Source: Labedella endophytica
GTDB lineage: Bacteria; Actinomycetota; Actinomycetes; Actinomycetales; Microbacteriaceae
DNA: 64,000 bases
Reading direction: 5' to 3'
Assembly (NCBI RefSeq): GCF_003990045.1
Contig: NZ_RZGZ01000002.1
Span: 310,001 to 374,000 of the forward strand
The first letter of the stretch is position 1, and each line of letters starts with the position of its first letter. A program made the position numbers and the translations under genes. A model generated the notes under the pieces. It worked only from the letters and a program-made list of their open reading frames with translations. It was not told the DNA's origin and searched no databases. Positions 62,679 through 64,000 of this stretch are shown here, one piece after another.

Positions 62679-63626
62679 TCAGCTGCGGATGGTCGAGCTG
62701 GGGTACTCGCCGAAGCGGCCGCGGTAGGACTCGGCGAACCGGGAGAGGTGGGCGAATCCCCATCTCCTCGCCACCTCCGCCACGGACACGACGGCCGGGT
62801 CCGACGCGATGAGTTCGATGCGGACGGCGTCGAGCCGCCGTTCCCGGAGATACGCGAGCGGCGTCACACCGAGCGCGCGACGGAACGCGTACTGCACTCC
62901 CCTGACCGAGAGTCGCGCGGCCCCGGCGATGTCCGCGAGCGAGACGTGCTCGCAGACGTGCTCGTCGATGTAGGCGGCCGCGCGTGCGACGGCCTGGGGC
63001 GCGAGGACCTCGGTGTCGACGCTCGATGGGTCGTCGGCGATGGGGAACGCCTCGAGAACGGTGCGCACCGTCACATCGAAGAGCCTGTCGCGCACGAGAT
63101 CGGACGCGAATGCCTCTTCGTCGGCGGCGGTCGCGACGAGCCGATTCGCCGCGGCGTGCCAGGCGGCGCCGACCGCCCGAGATCGGGGCGCCGTGGAGGT
63201 GCCTCCGCGAGGCGCGAGGCCGAGGTCCGATCCGCGATAGGCGACCGCCGCGTCACGGAACGCCGAGGGGTCGAGCACGACGAGGTCCAGGCGAGCGTCG
63301 TCCATCCGCATCTCGGATTCGCCGGGCCGGCGGATGTACGGGAGGGAGGTGTCCACGTCGTGGCGACCGTAGCTCAGTCCGAACCGGCCGCCTCGGACGC
63401 GACCGATCGCCACGACCTCGGGGACGCTGCCGACTCCACGAGCCTGTCCCGATACGGAGAGCGAGACCACGGACACGCGCGGTTCACCGACGACCGAGAG
63501 TCCGAGTTCGAAAGGCTCGTCGTCTTCCGGCGCGCCGAGCGATACGCCCGGGAACACCCCGCGCATGAACACGCTGCCTTCGTCGCGGTCGTTCGTGACG
63601 AGGCGTCGTCGGTGAACCGTCGGCAT
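62679..63626 (-). CDS. AraC-family transcriptional regulator
   Basis: The 315-residue protein has an N-terminal about 190-residue ligand or dimer domain without clear similarity. The C-terminal double helix-turn-helix is YIDEHVCEHVSLADIAGAAR, then LSVRGVQYAFRRALGVTPLA, and VSVAEVARRWGFAHLSRFAE, then SYRGRFGEYPSS. The C-terminal motif is complete. It is divergent from the DUF7882-like gene. Its target is unknown; the 99-base intergenic region is the obvious candidate. Confidence 0.92.
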   Translation of the reverse strand: MPTVHRRRLVTNDRDEGSVFMRGVFPGVSLGAPEDDEPFELGLSVVGEPRVSVVSLSVSGQARGVGSVPEVVAIGRVRGGRFGLSYGRHDVDTSLPYIRRPGESEMRMDDARLDLVVLDPSAFRDAAVAYRGSDLGLAPRGGTSTAPRSRAVGAAWHAAANRLVATAADEEAFASDLVRDRLFDVTVRTVLEAFPIADDPSSVDTEVLAPQAVARAAAYIDEHVCEHVSLADIAGAARLSVRGVQYAFRRALGVTPLAYLRERRLDAVRIELIASDPAVVSVAEVARRWGFAHLSRFAESYRGRFGEYPSSTIRS

Positions 63627-63725
63627 CCTCTGATTCTAAGCGGCGATGGCGCGCTGACCTCCGTGCGCGGAGCGGAGCACTTGCGTTTTTCGGATATGCT
63701 CACTCCGGATAATCGAAAGGGCGAC

Positions 63726-64000
63726 ATGGGTTCCTTCATCAGCGCGGACTGGCTGCTGCGCATCGACGACGATCTGCTCACCCATCTCGAGTACGTCATC
63801 GTGCAGCAGTTCCGGCGCGGCGAATCGTTCCTCCTGAGCTGGATCGACGGAGCGAACGACCGCGATACCTCCGTGCAGCGCTCTCTGTGGCTGAGTCCCT
63901 CGATCGCCGTCGGCTTCGAGTTCGACAGCGCCGACCCCGTGCCTCTCCAGCTCGGCTGGGCCTCGGCCCTCTCCGCGGCGTCGGGCAGCACCGAGGGGCT
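63726..64000 (+). CDS. DUF7882-like small protein, C-terminus cut off by window edge
   Basis: From ATG 63726 the frame stays open to the window end, giving about 91 residues: MGSFISADWLLRIDDDLLTH, QFRRGESFLLSWIDG, SLWLSPSIAVGFEFDS and LGWASALSAASGST. This pattern matches the small DUF7882 proteins of Microbacteriaceae, which are sometimes mislabelled as ATP-dependent DNA ligase. The family is usually about 90-110 residues, so only a few residues should be missing. AAAGGG precedes the ATG. It is divergent from the AraC gene. The function is unknown. Confidence 0.72.
   Translation, partial: MGSFISADWLLRIDDDLLTHLEYVIVQQFRRGESFLLSWIDGANDRDTSVQRSLWLSPSIAVGFEFDSADPVPLQLGWASALSAASGSTEG

Overview
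The window is about 70% G+C, its genes begin with ATG or GTG, and it carries several families typical of actinobacteria: a DUF222-HNH (13E12-type) endonuclease, DUF6510, DUF3072 and, at the right edge, a DUF7882-type small protein. Together these point to a chromosome of a Microbacteriaceae-like actinomycete. Most genes are ordinary housekeeping or accessory genes. I see no tRNA, rRNA, CRISPR array or transposase. About sixty protein-coding genes are supported. At least a dozen of them have a NANNNT -10 box exactly 6 nt before the start codon, so leaderless transcripts look common.

Left part (1-24 kb). A lipid-aminoacylation (MprF/DUF2156-type) gene is divergent from a membrane-anchored esterase. 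Next comes a response regulator/histidine kinase pair. After a GNAT and a YCII protein there is a PepSY surface protein with phased CTTCAG repeats in its promoter, then a PAP2-diacylglycerol kinase fusion. A second clpP operon follows: one subunit keeps the catalytic serine, and its partner has alanine there. This operon converges on an XRE regulator ending in Ala-Ala, and the clpP promoter carries a palindrome placed like a PopR/ClgR-type activator site. Further on are a LysR/flavoprotein pair, RNase H, a methyltransferase, DUF3072, PspC, DUF1275, the DUF222-HNH gene, a frameshifted PKD gene, a Na+/H+ antiporter and dihydrolipoamide dehydrogenase.

Middle part (24-35.6 kb). This is a self-contained catabolic island: a LacI regulator, a complete ABC sugar importer (Tat/lipoprotein binding protein plus two permeases), two divergent roughly 710-residue putative glycoside hydrolases of the GHL6 type, a D-2-hydroxyacid dehydrogenase, a tartronate-semialdehyde-reductase-like enzyme and a divergent hydroxypyruvate-isomerase-like enzyme. 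ATGA or TGATG overlaps tie most of it into operons. The likely flow is import of a glycoside, intracellular cleavage, then processing of a small hydroxy-oxo acid. The substrate is unknown, and this is the best candidate for an undescribed system here.

Right part (35.6-64 kb). A SNF2 helicase is followed by a molybdenum-cofactor cluster (moeB-rhodanese, moeA, a moaC-mogA fusion, moaE, and opposite moaD-moaA). Next to it lie two sulfite-oxidase-fold molybdoenzymes, an FAD reductase and DUF6510, which probably use that cofactor. Then come a UvrA paralogue, a beta-lactamase-like serine hydrolase, a DEAD-box helicase, a MOSC protein, a LolA-fold protein with an ABC transporter, a pterin dehydratase, two TetR modules with clear operators (one with an SDR, one with YhgE/Pip and an aldo/keto reductase), an AraC regulator and a truncated DUF7882 gene. 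Long perfect hairpins end several convergent gene pairs.
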